Positions 49,022 to 59,900 of a stretch of DNA of 64,000 bases are shown in pieces. The position numbers and the translations under genes were made by a program. The first letter of the stretch is position 1. Every line of letters begins with the position of its first letter. The notes below the pieces were generated by a model. It saw nothing but the letters and a program-made list of their open reading frames with translations, was not told where the DNA came from and did not search any database. Source of the DNA: Epiperipatus broadwayi (lineage: Eukaryota; Onychophora; Udeonychophora; Euonychophora; Peripatidae); NCBI GenBank assembly GCA_028023455.1, contig JAQFVV010000111.1, positions 3,140,443-3,204,442 of the forward strand. Reading direction: 5' to 3'.

Positions 49022-49054
49022 CTCAGCTTTATATTAAGATAGCCAATCTTCATA

Positions 49055-49215
49055 CTTTAATGGACAGGCTTCAAACTATTCCAACTCACAGCTCTTCAGC
49101 CTTCCATTTCATTGAAAATCTGATGATGGAATATTCAAAGCCCTTGTTAGTGTCAAGATTGTCATCCTACCCATGTTGACATATTAGTCATTCTGACCCC
49201 TCATGTACAGGAGAA
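49055..49215 (+). repeat. Family Y interspersed repeat, copy 3
   Basis: 'tttaatggacaggcttcaaa' then 'ctcttcagcc', 'cattgaaaatctgatgatgg', 'aatattcaaagcccttgtta' and 'tgttgacatattagtcattc' match the two copies at 11187-11490. It lies between the two family W copies, as the others lie next to a family W core, so Y and W may be parts of one element. Confidence 0.7.
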
Positions 49216-49318
49216 TAATCCATTTATACATACATATGTGAGGGATGGGCAGACCTTTTACACTCTATTTATATAAATTAATACATTGTACAGGTTTAAA
49301 CCTGAATTTATATATGTA

Positions 49319-49505
49319 ATATATATGGGATTCGAACTGACTTTCCTATGACCCACTACTCTTAGTGCCATTTTATATTGCTGACCCACCTGATCACACA
49401 TGTTGAAAAGATAAATAATCACGAATATACATATTTCATGCTAAACCAGCAATCATCAGTTGGTCTAGATTACTGTCCTCACACACACACACATATATAA
49501 TCAGT
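49319..49505 (-). repeat. tRNA-related interspersed repeat (family W), copy 2
   Basis: Second copy of 48836-49021, with B-box-like 'cagttcgaatccca' on the (-) strand (complement of about 49326-49340) and a (CA)n(TA)n run at its other edge. Directly right of it, 49505-49560 on the (+) strand, 'gcgtggatagttgagaat' and 'gagtttaaacccc' look like another tRNA-like head in the opposite orientation. Confidence 0.7.
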
Positions 49506-49560
49506 ATGACATAGCGTGGATAGTTGAGAATCATGTGAATGTCTGAGTTTAAACCCCTAT

Positions 49561-50423
49561 ATATTACATATTAGAGTGCAGGTATGAAAACGCCTGTACC
49601 GTAGAAATAATTCATATAAATTTATTGTAAAAATATGTTGAACAAATGATGCAAAGATTATATCTTCTACAGTTAGTAACCATTGTACAATTAATAGATA
49701 ACAAATTTGGGTCAAATTATGAAAATAAAAATGAATCTCAAATCTACACCAGTACTTCGTTTAACCATCCAGATTTATATATGACCTGTAATAGAAAAAA
49801 AATTCTTTACTCTTTACTAAATCATTTTCAGTATTCAAACTTTTTATAAACTTTCTAGTAATAAACCATTCGATCATCATTCATTGGGAAATTAGAGAAA
49901 TTATATATAATCCATTTAATATATATAATATTTTTAACAATCATCTTTTTAATTCTATAGTTATGATAATACTAAATTTTTTTGCTTTTTTGACTAACCT
50001 CACGCTAAGAACCGTTAATCACATTAATACAAAAAAGTTTATAAATTGTCTATTATCATACATAATAACACATTGGCAGATATTCACAAATAGAAAAATT
50101 TAAGTCAATGTTTCACACCTTCATGAAATGTACTTTAAGGCAAAATATTTTATATTTTTATATACAGTTAAATATTTAAGCATATAAAATAACTGATGTC
50201 TATATTCCTAATCAATGCCAATGATCAAAATGTTACATATGTTTTAAATGTTATAGCTAGCCATCCAGCGGTACCCTTTAATATTATTTTTTTAAACAAT
50301 TCACATTTGGGTTTATTTTGTAATTCTAGGAGACTTTACAATTTAGGATAGTAATAAAATAATAAATTTTTATTCATATTATTAAACAAATACACACACA
50401 CACGTGATTATAAAAAAAAGCTT
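49561..50423. other. No recognisable feature
   Basis: AT-rich DNA. The frame 49646-49849 has no domain. Confidence 0.45.
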
Positions 50424-50478
50424 TGCGGCGTAGTGGTAAGTTATCTGTTTTCACTTAAATTTCAAATCATAGGCTGAA
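50424..50478 (+). repeat. Short tRNA-like (SINE head) fragment, weak
   Basis: 'gcggcgtagtggtaagttat' fits an A box (TRGYNNARNNG type), and 'atttcaaatcatagg' 35 bp on resembles a worn B box. Too short and degraded to assign to a family. Confidence 0.3.
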
Positions 50479-50515
50479 TAAAAGTTGAAAATGTTTTCTT
50501 TTGTTTCCGTTTTTT

Positions 50516-50566
50516 AAAGAACAATTCCACAATCAAAATCCAAAGAACAATTCCACAATCAAAATC
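50516..50566 (+). repeat. 26-bp tandem duplication
   Basis: 'aaagaacaattccacaatca' plus 'aaatc' occurs twice back to back with a 26-bp offset and near-perfect identity, suggesting a recent slip. Confidence 0.92.
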
Positions 50567-51765
50567 AACTACCTATAAAATATTGATCAATAAATGATTA
50601 CCAAATATTCTTAATTAAAGTGTAAAATAAAGATTTGATCGCTAATAAAATTCTCATCACTTTGCGGTTAGTTAAAAAAAATGTGAATATTGCATCAATT
50701 AACGCTTCCCCCCCCCCCCCACAGTTTATCAGTCGGAATAGATATCGGGAAGTATCCCTTCAAATTTTAAATATATATATTAATAATAGAAAAGACAAAT
50801 ATTAATAGTTATAATTATTATTTATACCGTCTTTTTAAAAAAAATTCATAAATATCTAATTTATACTCGCTTTTGGAGAAAAAAAAACTATAAAACTTTT
50901 TGGAAGAAAAAAGTACAACTTATAAAAGGTGAAGAATTTAAGATGTTAAATGTTACATGATGTTTTTTTTTAAAATTCTAATTGAACGGTACAGATTATA
51001 ACATCTTCTGCTTCAACAAAGCTATATGCAGTTACAAAAAAAAAAAAAACACTTTAAAATTACTTTTTAGAATTAACTGGACTGGAATATAGTTCGATGT
51101 TAAATGAATTTAAGAAAAAAAAAAACATTCCTTATTTTTTTTTTTGCATATTTTCTAAAAAAACGTTATTAATTAGATTGTGGAAAAAATTTAAACAGAT
51201 TTATTATTTAACAATTTTTAACCATGTGTTTTATAACAAAAGTTTGTTTTGTTTGCAAACTGTTTTGATTGTCAAAACAATAATCTTTTGCCCACATGAT
51301 CGATGTAATGGGCTATTTATTTATTTATTTTCTGAAAATTTATATCCAACCTAATTGTATTTAAATTTTTGCATTAATAATAAAAAATGTTAAGAGAATA
51401 AAAATAAATGTAGATTATTTGAGTTGCCAATAGACTATTGTTGCTTGCTCCTCTTTCGAGATAACAAATGTTGCTTCAGTAAGGATTATAAGAGTCATTA
51501 GATGAAAGAAAGACGTCAGAACCAATGATAATGCTAAAAATACTAAAGTAATCTTCAGTAGGTTTTTGTATAAATAAAAAATAAAGATTGATAATAATAA
51601 ATTAGGCAACTTTATTAGATTATTAGTGTAGAGGAAAACAATGGATAAAACAAATCATAAAATTAAAGCTATATTAAATGCTAAACAAAAAGCATTGCTA
51701 ATTGCTCATTGTTTATATCTTACAAGCTTAAAAGAATGGGTCATGTGATCTATGATTTTATTTTT
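50567..51765. other. No recognisable gene
   Basis: AT-rich DNA with homopolymers, including (C)13 at about 50707-50720. The frames 51097-51354 and 51609-51415 lack domains. Confidence 0.5.
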
Positions 51766-51769
51766 TATA

Positions 51770-52143
51770 TTGAATGCTGTTTGTAGAAATAACTAAAACT
51801 TAAAAAGAATAATATGTATATGTCAACGATCTGTTTTAACAGTTTTTATATATGAATTTAATAAGACTTGGATGCTTGACAGCAGACCAATATAGAGATT
51901 TCAGAAAACACACAGATATATTGAAAAATGTAAAGATGAAAATACAAGTTGTAAATTGAATTCCAAAAGTTTGTAAAAAAAAAAAAAATAGACAAAAATC
52001 AAATATGAGATGATAAATGAGATAAAAAATTTCTGTACTGAAATGGAGAAATGAAGTTATGGATAATAAAAATTGAATTAATTCTGAAGAGGCTCTACAT
52101 TCCAGTAGATTCATAATAGTTGAAAATGATCATGAGATGATGA
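51770..52143 (+). pseudogene. RTE-like LINE, heavily decayed 3' part (copy C)
   Basis: 'gtagaaataactaaaactta' then 'aaaagaataatatgtatatg' matches 10618-10660 of copy A. The end 'tggagaaatgaagttatgga' ... 'gaagaggctctacattccag' ... 'gatgatgatatac' parallels 11011-11097, the 3' end of copy A. The middle is mostly deleted. Orientation is the same as copies A and B. Confidence 0.6.
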
Positions 52144-52785
52144 TATACAAAGTTAAAAACTATTTTGTTTTATATAATTAGGCACAAATTTATTTACTTA
52201 CAACATAGCAAACATTACACATAAAGTATTCTATTCTGTTGTAAAATATTACGCAAATTCTTTCAGCAAATACATATTAATAGATGTAAAACATGAAAAT
52301 TTTAATACAATATTATCCAATTAGTATAGTAATGTATTATAAGAATATGTAAAAAATGTATGCCAACCTTATCAATTAGATGTAAATATATTTTTGATTA
52401 TTTTAGATCATGTTGTACAGGTTTTATATGGATTAATTTTAAGGGTTACAATAATCAGATTTCAAGATATATATTTTTTACAAATGATTTGATACAGAGA
52501 TGGATATCAAGTTTAATCAGTAGTCTTAAAAACAGTTGAATACAAAAGTCTTTTTCAAATATAGATAGATATGATCTAAGATTATAAAATTTAGCATCAT
52601 ATTGAAAGTTATTTACAGTCACTAAATTAATCTTGATTATTATTCTTTTAATTGTTAATCTTGTAGTATACTAGAGAGGTAACTTATAATTCATGTAGCA
52701 TAAAATTAAGTTATGGGTTCTGTGAAAAGAACAAAGTCACTTTAGAATGGAATTACATATGATGTTAGCTAGTAGATTGCAATAA
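52144..52785. other. No recognisable feature
   Basis: AT-rich DNA. Nothing could be identified. Confidence 0.5.
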
Positions 52786-52789
52786 ATAG

Positions 52790-53270
52790 GGAATATATTC
52801 TGTAGTCTGATAGTGGATGGAGTTGAAGACAGTTAGTAAAGGTGAGTTTTACTGAGAGTAATGGATGGTACCAGAAGACTATTCAATGTAATTATTGTTG
52901 GATTATGACCTATTATAGATTAGATGGTTGTTTTAGTAATGACCAGATAGTAGTAAAAATATCTAGGATGCAGTATTGTTATCCCAGGCTTTGATTTATT
53001 GGAGCTCATTGATGAATGTAGCTAGGTGTTTTCTGGTGTTGTTGCTAATGGTGAAGATGCAGTGAGTGCATTAGAAGGCCTACAGGGGGAAAGTTGTTGT
53101 ACATACTGTGGTAGTGTTATCTTCTGATAGAATTGAATTAGCTGTTGTATAGATGCAACAGGTCATCTGTATGTATTTAACAAAATAATTCTGATTTGGT
53201 TGAAGGATGAACCCTGATGGAAGAGATGTTGAGTTTCCTCTGTCACATGACATAAGGTGCAGAATGTCTA
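52790..53270 (-). other. Possible decayed coding remnant with C-x2-C ... H (- strand)
   Basis: This stretch is less AT-biased than its flanks. The (-) strand from about 53270 reads CTLCHVTEETQH, a C-x2-C-x7-H resembling the zinc-knuckle start at LINE C-termini, followed by a fairly open segment (LPQYVQQLSPCRPSNALTAS). The final Cys is absent. It is also fairly open on the (+) strand, so the call is tentative. Confidence 0.3.

Positions 53271-53271
<1 letters not shown>

Positions 53272-53304
<33 letters not shown>
53272..53304. repeat. (TTA)n microsatellite
   Basis: About 11 TTA/ATT units at the left border of the foldback complex. Confidence 0.95.
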
Positions 53305-53307
<3 letters not shown>

Positions 53308-54022
53308 CTATAATATTAATAAGCCAATAAGCTGATATACACATGCGCTTTGCAGATGTCACTATATAAATGAATACTCCCACTTTTTCAAACCCAAGAT
53401 AAAGTCTAAGAAAATATAGAATGAATCCACCTATATTTTCGACCCAACCGTATATGTATGGGCGAATATGAAGTGTTTGAAATAAAAAGCATGAAGTTAT
53501 TAGGTGGATTCATTCTATATTTTCTTAAAGACTTTATCTTGGGTTTGAAAAAGTGGGAGTATTCATTTATATAGTGACATCTGCAAAGTGCATGTGTATA
53601 TCAGCTTATTGGCTTATTGATATTATAGATTATAGAACAAAAACATTGTGCTATATAAGAAAATAAATGTCTTGTTTACATATGTTTAATTATAAGAATG
53701 ACGTATCGTAAATTCTAGAAATTTCATTGGTGTCATTCATTTACGATGTAGAAAAGTAATTTAAAGTGATCAATTAATAACTTCATGCTCTTCATTTCAA
53801 ACACTTCAGATTCGCCCATACATATACGGTTGGGTCGAAAATATAGGTGGATTCATTCTATATTTTCTTAAAGACTTTATCTTGGGTTTGAAAAAGTGGG
53901 AGTATTCATTTATATAGTGACATCTGCAAAGCACATGTGTATAACAGCTTATTGGCTTATTAATATTATAGATTATAGAACAAAAACATCGTGCTATATA
54001 AGAAAATAAATGTCTTGTTTAT
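53305..54022. mobile_element. Nested foldback element, family Z (about 190-bp inverted arms)
   Basis: The left arm 53305-53500 is inverted at about 53771-53974. A second, shorter copy of the right arm lies inside at about 53500-53631. As a result 53500-53680 and 53845-54022 are near-identical direct repeats, both ending 'gtgctatataagaaaataaa'. The arms contain 'agctgatatacacatgcgct' and 'gacccaaccgtatatgtatg', which match the 197-bp MITE at 16571-16767. The family therefore has at least two members here, one compound. No coding capacity. Confidence 0.85.
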
Positions 54023-54029
54023 TATTATT

Positions 54030-54322
54030 ATTATGTTTCAAAAGGCCTTTATTGTCTCAAAAGAATACAACATTAGTGGTTACATAAAAAATTAACTGCT
54101 ACAAGTTGATTACAAATTGTCATTTTGATAGAGTTCTTTCTGAATTTACATGAGCTTAAAACATAGTTCTTGTCTACATATAATATACTGGATTGTCCAT
54201 TATTTATAACTTTGCTGTTTGTCTGAGCAGGGATCAAGTAGCTGCATAAATATTCGGGCTGGTGATCTGTTTGTCTCTAACTTGAATTTTAATTAACATA
54301 TTCTCAAATGTGGCTGGATGCC

Positions 54323-54335
<13 letters not shown>
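54030..54335 (-). mobile_element. Retroposed 3' end of an unidentified retroelement (- strand)
   Basis: Read on the (-) strand, 'ggcatccagccacatttgag' begins a roughly 280-bp unit that ends 'gacaataaaggccttttgaa', with AATAAA, followed by AT-rich trinucleotide repeats. The unit is clearly less AT-biased than its flanks. It is bracketed on both sides by (TTA)n DNA (54022-54035 and 54336-54409), consistent with insertion into, or tailing with, that repeat. No coding domain remains. Confidence 0.45.
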
Positions 54336-54408
<73 letters not shown>

Positions 54409-54409
54409 T
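54336..54409. repeat. (TTA)n microsatellite
   Basis: About 23 uninterrupted units following a T10 run. Confidence 0.97.
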
Positions 54410-55480
54410 ACATAGGTATGAAAAACTTTGATTCCTTTTATGTGAATTGTTTAAACTTAATATAATTGTGCTTTACATTGTTCACTATTTGTTGATAGAT
54501 TATTCTTTAGTGATAACATTTTGTTTGATTATGTTTACAAAAATGGTATGGATCAATATACAGACCATTCAAATTATTTTTTATTTTTTTTCTCATAATA
54601 AAATAAGTAAGAAAAGCCAAATATTTATAATTATTAAAATTATTACACCTACAGTAATCAAAGAGTGTAACTCAAAACTAAAATTTATCAGTTACATAAG
54701 TTTGCAGACTAAAAATGTTTTTTTAATTAAACTAATAATTTTTTTTTTTTACCATCAGATATATTATATTATGATTATTTGTATCTAATGTATTTTCATC
54801 CACTAGTTTTTTAATATACTACCATCAGTTTTTTTTAAAACTATAAATTATTTGAAATCATTTGTATTTATGTTTAATTCTATTTTATTGCTTTTATGTG
54901 ATAACTCTGGTAATATCTTTTGTAGCTCAGAAGCATAATTGACATTTTAAAAGTGTATACAATTATTATTTTTATTAAGTTTACTTTTCATTTTTTAACT
55001 CAGAAAATAAATTTCATAACATTACCATAAAAATTTTTGGAAATATGTGAATAATTTGCCAAACAGGTTTATCAATATTTATTTTTAGAGCGTGCATATT
55101 TTGTGACAAAATTCTGAACTTTTGTTGTGATAATCCAAAACTTTAGCCATAAAAAATGTTAATAAAATTTAATTATTTTTAGTAAATTTAAAATACAACT
55201 CAAGATATCAACACACATTTATTTATATTTCCTATTACTTTTTCTAATAGTGGATATAATTTACGATGCGGCAGTCATTTTTAATTAATTTAAATTGTTA
55301 CTTTGATTATTTATATAGAAGTTTCTTTACATTCCTTCAACAAAAATGAACACATGCTAACATGAGTGTACTATTCAATAAAAATATGAAAATTTAGTAT
55401 TAATAAAAATTTTAAAAAGTAAATATACTTATTATAGTTCTCTTTGATTTTCTAAATCTTTTAACTTAATAAATAAAAAA
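54410..55480. other. No recognisable gene
   Basis: AT-rich DNA. The 113-codon frame at 54447-54788 is Ile/Phe/Leu-rich without a domain and looks like chance. Confidence 0.5.
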
Positions 55481-55593
55481 AGAGGTATTACAACTGGAAG
55501 ATTTCAGTTTATCTTCCTCCCTTGTTAATCATGACTCAGAAAAGGATATCCTTCATTACAAGAGTGACCTGAATTTCAATAGCCAACTCCAAG

Positions 55594-56265
55594 TTGAAGT
55601 GGATTGTCAGGATGCTAATAATTCAAATAAATCAGAAAATGATTAATATTGTATCTGTCAATATACAAGGCTTAAATTCTCATGACAGGGCATATGCTTT
55701 GTCACATTGGTTTCATTCTCATAGACATGATATTTTATGTCTTAGTGAGACTAAATTACATTTGCAGTCAGAATCATGCATAATTGATATGATACATAGT
55801 TTTAGATATTTTCACTACTCCTCTTATTCAGCTTCTGGAGGGGTGATGATCATATTCAGCAAGAATTCACAAATAACATTGTTCAAAATACTATTCATTG
55901 ACTCAAATTGCCTAATTGCGATTATACAATATCAAAGCTGGTACTTTAATCTGGTAAATGTATATCTTCCTAAATCTCAAGATACTGTTACAAGAGTGAT
56001 TAATGTAATTAATTCAACACTAAGAACTAGCCCTCTTGAAACGATTATTATTGGAGATTTTAATCATACATATCAAGTCTTTCAAAAAAAATATTGGAAA
56101 ATTCTTCTTTGATGATGAAGCTTTCTCTTTTTATACTAAATCATCATGTTCACTAATTGATTTACTTTTTTTTTCACCTTCATTATCATCACAAATAGAA
56201 GCTCATCTGTGACCCATTACATTCTCTGATCATTATGCTCTGGAGATTAAAATAATCTTAAGAAA
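55594..56265 (+). pseudogene. LINE-A endonuclease domain (AP/EEP type)
   Basis: All landmarks of the target-nicking endonuclease are visible. S-V-N-I-Q-G-L carries the first Asn (about 55656), C-L-S-E-T-K the Glu (about 55738-55755), and G-G-V-M-I-I the core strand. L-V-N-V-Y-L-P has the Tyr (about 55955), and I-I-G-D-F-N-H the Asp/Asn pair (about 56050-56070). After a frameshift near 56090 comes L-I-D-L-L-F-F-S and S-D-H-Y-A-L (about 56228-56245), with the catalytic Asp-His. One in-frame stop sits just before that last block. The domain would have made the first-strand nick used to prime reverse transcription. Confidence 0.88.
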
Positions 56266-57028
56266 CATTCTACAACCTATAATTGAGATGCCAAGGACTA
56301 TTTGCATGCTTGCAAAGTTTAATGCCACTATTAAACTGATCTCTGAAGCTTATATCATTTTCCATAGAACAAAAATTTTATCTCTCCCTATGGTAGATGC
56401 ATGGAAGACTTTTATTGAGACACTAACAAAGTTAATAAATTCTTGTACTGCTAAAACTAAAGGTCCAGTTATTCTTCTCAATGAGCTGGACTCCATAGCA
56501 TGTGATCTCAAAAATATTTCATATGAAGCACAAAATATTCCTAACATTTTAAATTTAAAATCCAAATACAAGGCTAAACAAAAAGCCATTGCTGAGTACT
56601 TATCAATTAAAAGGGCCAGACAATATCTTCATCACCAACATTGCTGGACTAGGGGTTACATGAGATGGGCCCTTGGCTCTAGCAGAAGATCAAAGGCACC
56701 TAGGTCCATTGAGATACAAGGCAACTGCTATACAGGCTCTTCCATGCTTCTCAGAATTCGGGAATATTATGCAAAAAAATTCCAACCACTTGGCATTTCT
56801 TTTGTCAGGAAATGTTTTGTTTATGAACATTCTGACCAACACAAAATTACTGAAGCAAGAATTCTTTCAAAGATTTCATCATTCCCTGATGGAACTCACC
56901 CTGGATTACATGGAATACCAAAATTTTTATTACTTCATTTATGCGCCTTTTCAGTCCCCATCATTAAAAAAATGGTAGACTTCTTGGCTAGTGGCTGCTG
57001 AGACATTAATGGGCTTAGCCAAATAAGC

Positions 57029-57800
57029 ATGGTCCCACTTGTTAAAAAACCTGAGGGTCAAAAAAATCTTGATAATCTCCAGCCTATCTCTATGGTGTCA
57101 TTGATTATTAAAACAATTGAAGGCCTTATTAGAGAGGATATACAAACAAACATTATTGGAAAATTATCAACCTATCAGTTTGCAAAGAATGGGAGCTCTA
57201 CTGCTGATGCTGTCAGTCGATTTTGACTGCTAGTTGATCATGTTTGCAGGAAAAGGATGCCATGGCCAGTTGCAGTTCAACTTGACTTCGCCAGAGCCTT
57301 TGATTGTGTCAGGATTGATGTGCTACTTGGTGTACTGGAGGAACTTCAAATGCCTCTGGCATATCTTCAGATGATTGAGAACCTTCTCCTTAACAGAGAA
57401 GTGTTTCACTCACTTGATGGAAGAGTTGCTCCTGGCTTTCAGCCTTGGGTATTCATCCCTCAGGGCTTGCCACTAAGTGCACTACTCTTCACAGTCTATG
57501 TGAACCCATTGCTGTTGAGCATCGAGTCTTTCCTTCCTGGGATTTATATTCCTCTATTGAGAGAGAACATATGCCATATGTGGTTGTGTTTCTCTCATCT
57601 CAGGATGAGTTCTCTAGACTTGAGGAACTCCTACACAAGTTTGCATGTGAATTTGGTCTGGCAATTAATGGAGCAAAGTCAGCAATGTGGTCCATCCTGA
57701 CAGGGAAGCAAATATCTGGTAGACTAAAAGCTCCCCCACAGAAATTTCTTGTTTTTAGTATTGCTTCTTCTCCAGCAGTCATGAGAAAAGAACTTTGAAA
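57029..57800 (+). pseudogene. LINE-A reverse transcriptase domain, catalytic Asp pair missing
   Basis: N-L-Q-P-I-S-M-V-S-L-I-I-K (about 57077-57115) is the R-P-I-[ST]-L-x-x-x-x-[YF]-K block. Q-L-D-F-A-R-A-F-D (57278-57304) is motif A with its catalytic Asp. I-P-Q-G-L-P-L-S-A-L-L-F (57454-57489) is motif B. After a frameshift, motif C should read [YF]-x-D-D, but the frame goes H-M-P-Y-V-V-V-F-L (57571-57594): the Tyr is followed at once by the Val run, and the three residues including both Asp are gone without loss of frame. F-G-L-A-I-N-G-A-K-S (57652-57681) follows as usual. The polymerase could not have been active. Confidence 0.88.
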
Positions 57801-57959
57801 ATTCATTAATTTTAAAGATTGAAAAGACCGTTAATTCACTATCTAAAATTTATCTTTCTTGGTTTGGAAAGGTTGCACTCCTTAATTCTGTGATTTTACC
57901 AAAAATTATTTATTATCTAGCTATTTTTTTACCAACAATTTGTTTCATCCACAAGGTTG

Positions 57960-58906
57960 AATCTCTATGCAGAAAGCTGTGCTGGGGAGAAGCCACCAGC
58001 AATAAGTCTTAATATTTTGCAAAAACCAAGATATCTTAATGGTTTAGGACTGCACTTGATTAAAATTTTTCTGATACAGAGAACTTACAATATCCTTGTT
58101 AAAATTTTCAAAGACAATGCAAACATAGAAAGTCCCTTACCTTTTGAAAAAATAATCCCCACTGATCGTCCACCCCTTCATAAAAAAATATCTGGATGCA
58201 ACAACAATTAACTATTGTCTTTAATAGTATCAAAAGCTCTAGCTCCATGTTTGATGAAAAAATATCATACTGGAGTTCTTATCAATTAGTTCACTCTGGT
58301 AAATCTAGGACAGATAATCTCCCAGTTGCAATCCCTCATCTCATAAGGCTGACTAAGTTTCTGAAATTGGAACCAAAGTTTGTGGATTTTTTGGTTAAGG
58401 TCAACCTTGGAGCCTTGCCTACTGGGATGTTTCTTTGTAATCAGAGGGGACACAACATTGATACAGTGTATACTCTTTGTAGAAGATTTGACGAGTCCAT
58501 TGAACACATACTCTGTCAATGTGAATGGTGGACTCGGTTACGGAATATTGCCCTACAGAAGAATACAGGATACAATTCTTCAAATGTCTACCTTAATGAT
58601 GAATTCAAAAGTGGAAATTTTGGCTACATCCGCCTGGCCACTTTCATAAATTTTATCATATGGAAGATTAGATGTAAGGTATTATTTGATAGAGAGTTGA
58701 CCGGTTCTACTGAGGACATTTTCTTAAAGTTATTATATAAAGCTAAAGAAAGTGATCTAAGAACATGCCTGCCTAGTCTTGATGAGCAAACATGGAGTCA
58801 AATATTTAACAATGGCCATGTATATTATTTATTCATGACACAAACTTTACACGCCATGGGATTTATATGCCAAATTAGATCACCCCTGATAAGTAACATA
58901 ACATAA
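57960..58906 (+). pseudogene. LINE-A C-terminal region with zinc-knuckle remnant
   Basis: An open 236-codon frame (58196-58906) contains LKLEPKFVDFLVKVNLGALP (58354-58413), then Y-x2-C-x8-H-x4-C in place of C-x2-C-x8-H-x4-C (58469-58522, the first Cys replaced by Tyr), then RLATFINFIIWKIRC and a C-terminal DEQTWSQIF. Upstream, in another frame at about 58150-58180, PTDRPPLHKK matches PTDRSPPATT in the (-) copy. The motif lies after the polymerase, as in many LINEs, where such knuckles are thought to bind template or target nucleic acid. Confidence 0.82.
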
Positions 58907-59051
58907 ATTTTACTTTTAATCTTGTACTCATCATCTAATTTAATAACTAATTAGTCTTTAAGGTATCAGACATGATTGTAAACATGAACTCTATATTACA
59001 ATGTATATTTTACTTTTTGTGCAAATAAAGATTATTTTGAAAAAAAAAAAA

Positions 59052-59900
59052 GTCTAGATATAAAAGAAATTAATAACAATGTCAAAAAAACAACAACTTA
59101 TGTACCCAAAACATTTAATAAACACTATATTTATTTCCTAGAAATAGACTATTTGTTTTAATTTTTTTAACTTTGACATAAATACTTATTTTACATAATA
59201 TTTATTTTTAAAATGTTTATAGTTTTTGACATTAAAACTATTTAAAATTATATTTCCTCTTTTATAGCACAATAATTTTTTTTGACTTAAGACAAACAAT
59301 ATTAAGATTAAAAATTTAACATTATACAAAATATATTCCTTCATTTGTTTATGTGTTAAAATTTTTATTTGTATCAATTGAAATGGGAAAAAAAATTCCG
59401 TTTTATGTGTACATTATAAAACTTTATTTTAATGTTTATTAACTGATATTTTTCTTTAATTTCCAATTTTTACTTCCATAACTAATTCATCTTGTTTTAA
59501 AACTACTTTAAAGAAAGAATATAAATAATTTTCATTATTTCACTTATAATTTAAAGTACTTTTTTTCTAAATCTAAATCTTTTAGTTTCCTACTACAAAA
59601 GTAGTTACATTATTTTATTATATATTTTAAAATATTATTACATAGTTTTTTTTAAATCTAAACCAGTCTTATTTAAATAATAATTAGCCTATTACATTAT
59701 TTTAAATATTTATTATAAAACATTTTTTGTTTTACATTCTAAAAGATTTTAGTGCTTTTTATTATTCAGCCTCACAAGCATTGTTATTCTGCTTGTTGTA
59801 TGTGCAAGACCACATGGATACCATGAAATATTTGTGACATTAAATATTTCACATTCTTCCTCTAAAAACAAAAAATTTACAAAAAATGATTGAAATTGTA
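59052..59900. other. No recognisable feature
   Basis: Extremely AT-rich DNA. No domain or repeat was seen. Confidence 0.5.

Larger units (their letters stand above)
55485..59051 (+). mobile_element. LINE-A non-LTR retrotransposon, longest copy (pseudogene)
   Basis: One element can be followed in order: a short acidic leader open at 55485-55640, an AP-type endonuclease (55610-56265), a linker, reverse transcriptase (57029-57800), a C-terminal region with a worn zinc knuckle (to 58906), and a 3' UTR with AATAAAG at 59022 and an A12 tail at 59039-59051. The A tail and 5' truncation mark it as a retroposed insertion. At least six frame changes plus stops at about 56210, 57002 and 57226 make it non-functional. 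Composition is visibly less AT-biased than the flanks. Two other copies, 16.8-17.4 kb (+) and 62.2-63.45 kb (-), share its C-terminus. The clade is not settled. Confidence 0.9.

Noticed and set aside
54447-54788. 113-codon hydrophobic frame
   Set aside because: Composition follows the local AT bias; no recognisable family.
57600-57806. (-) strand 68-codon frame
   Set aside because: Antisense of the LINE-A reverse transcriptase.
55485-59051. Virus-derived sequence
   Set aside because: Endonuclease plus reverse transcriptase without protease, integrase, LTRs or structural genes is a LINE. No viral gene was recognised anywhere in the window.
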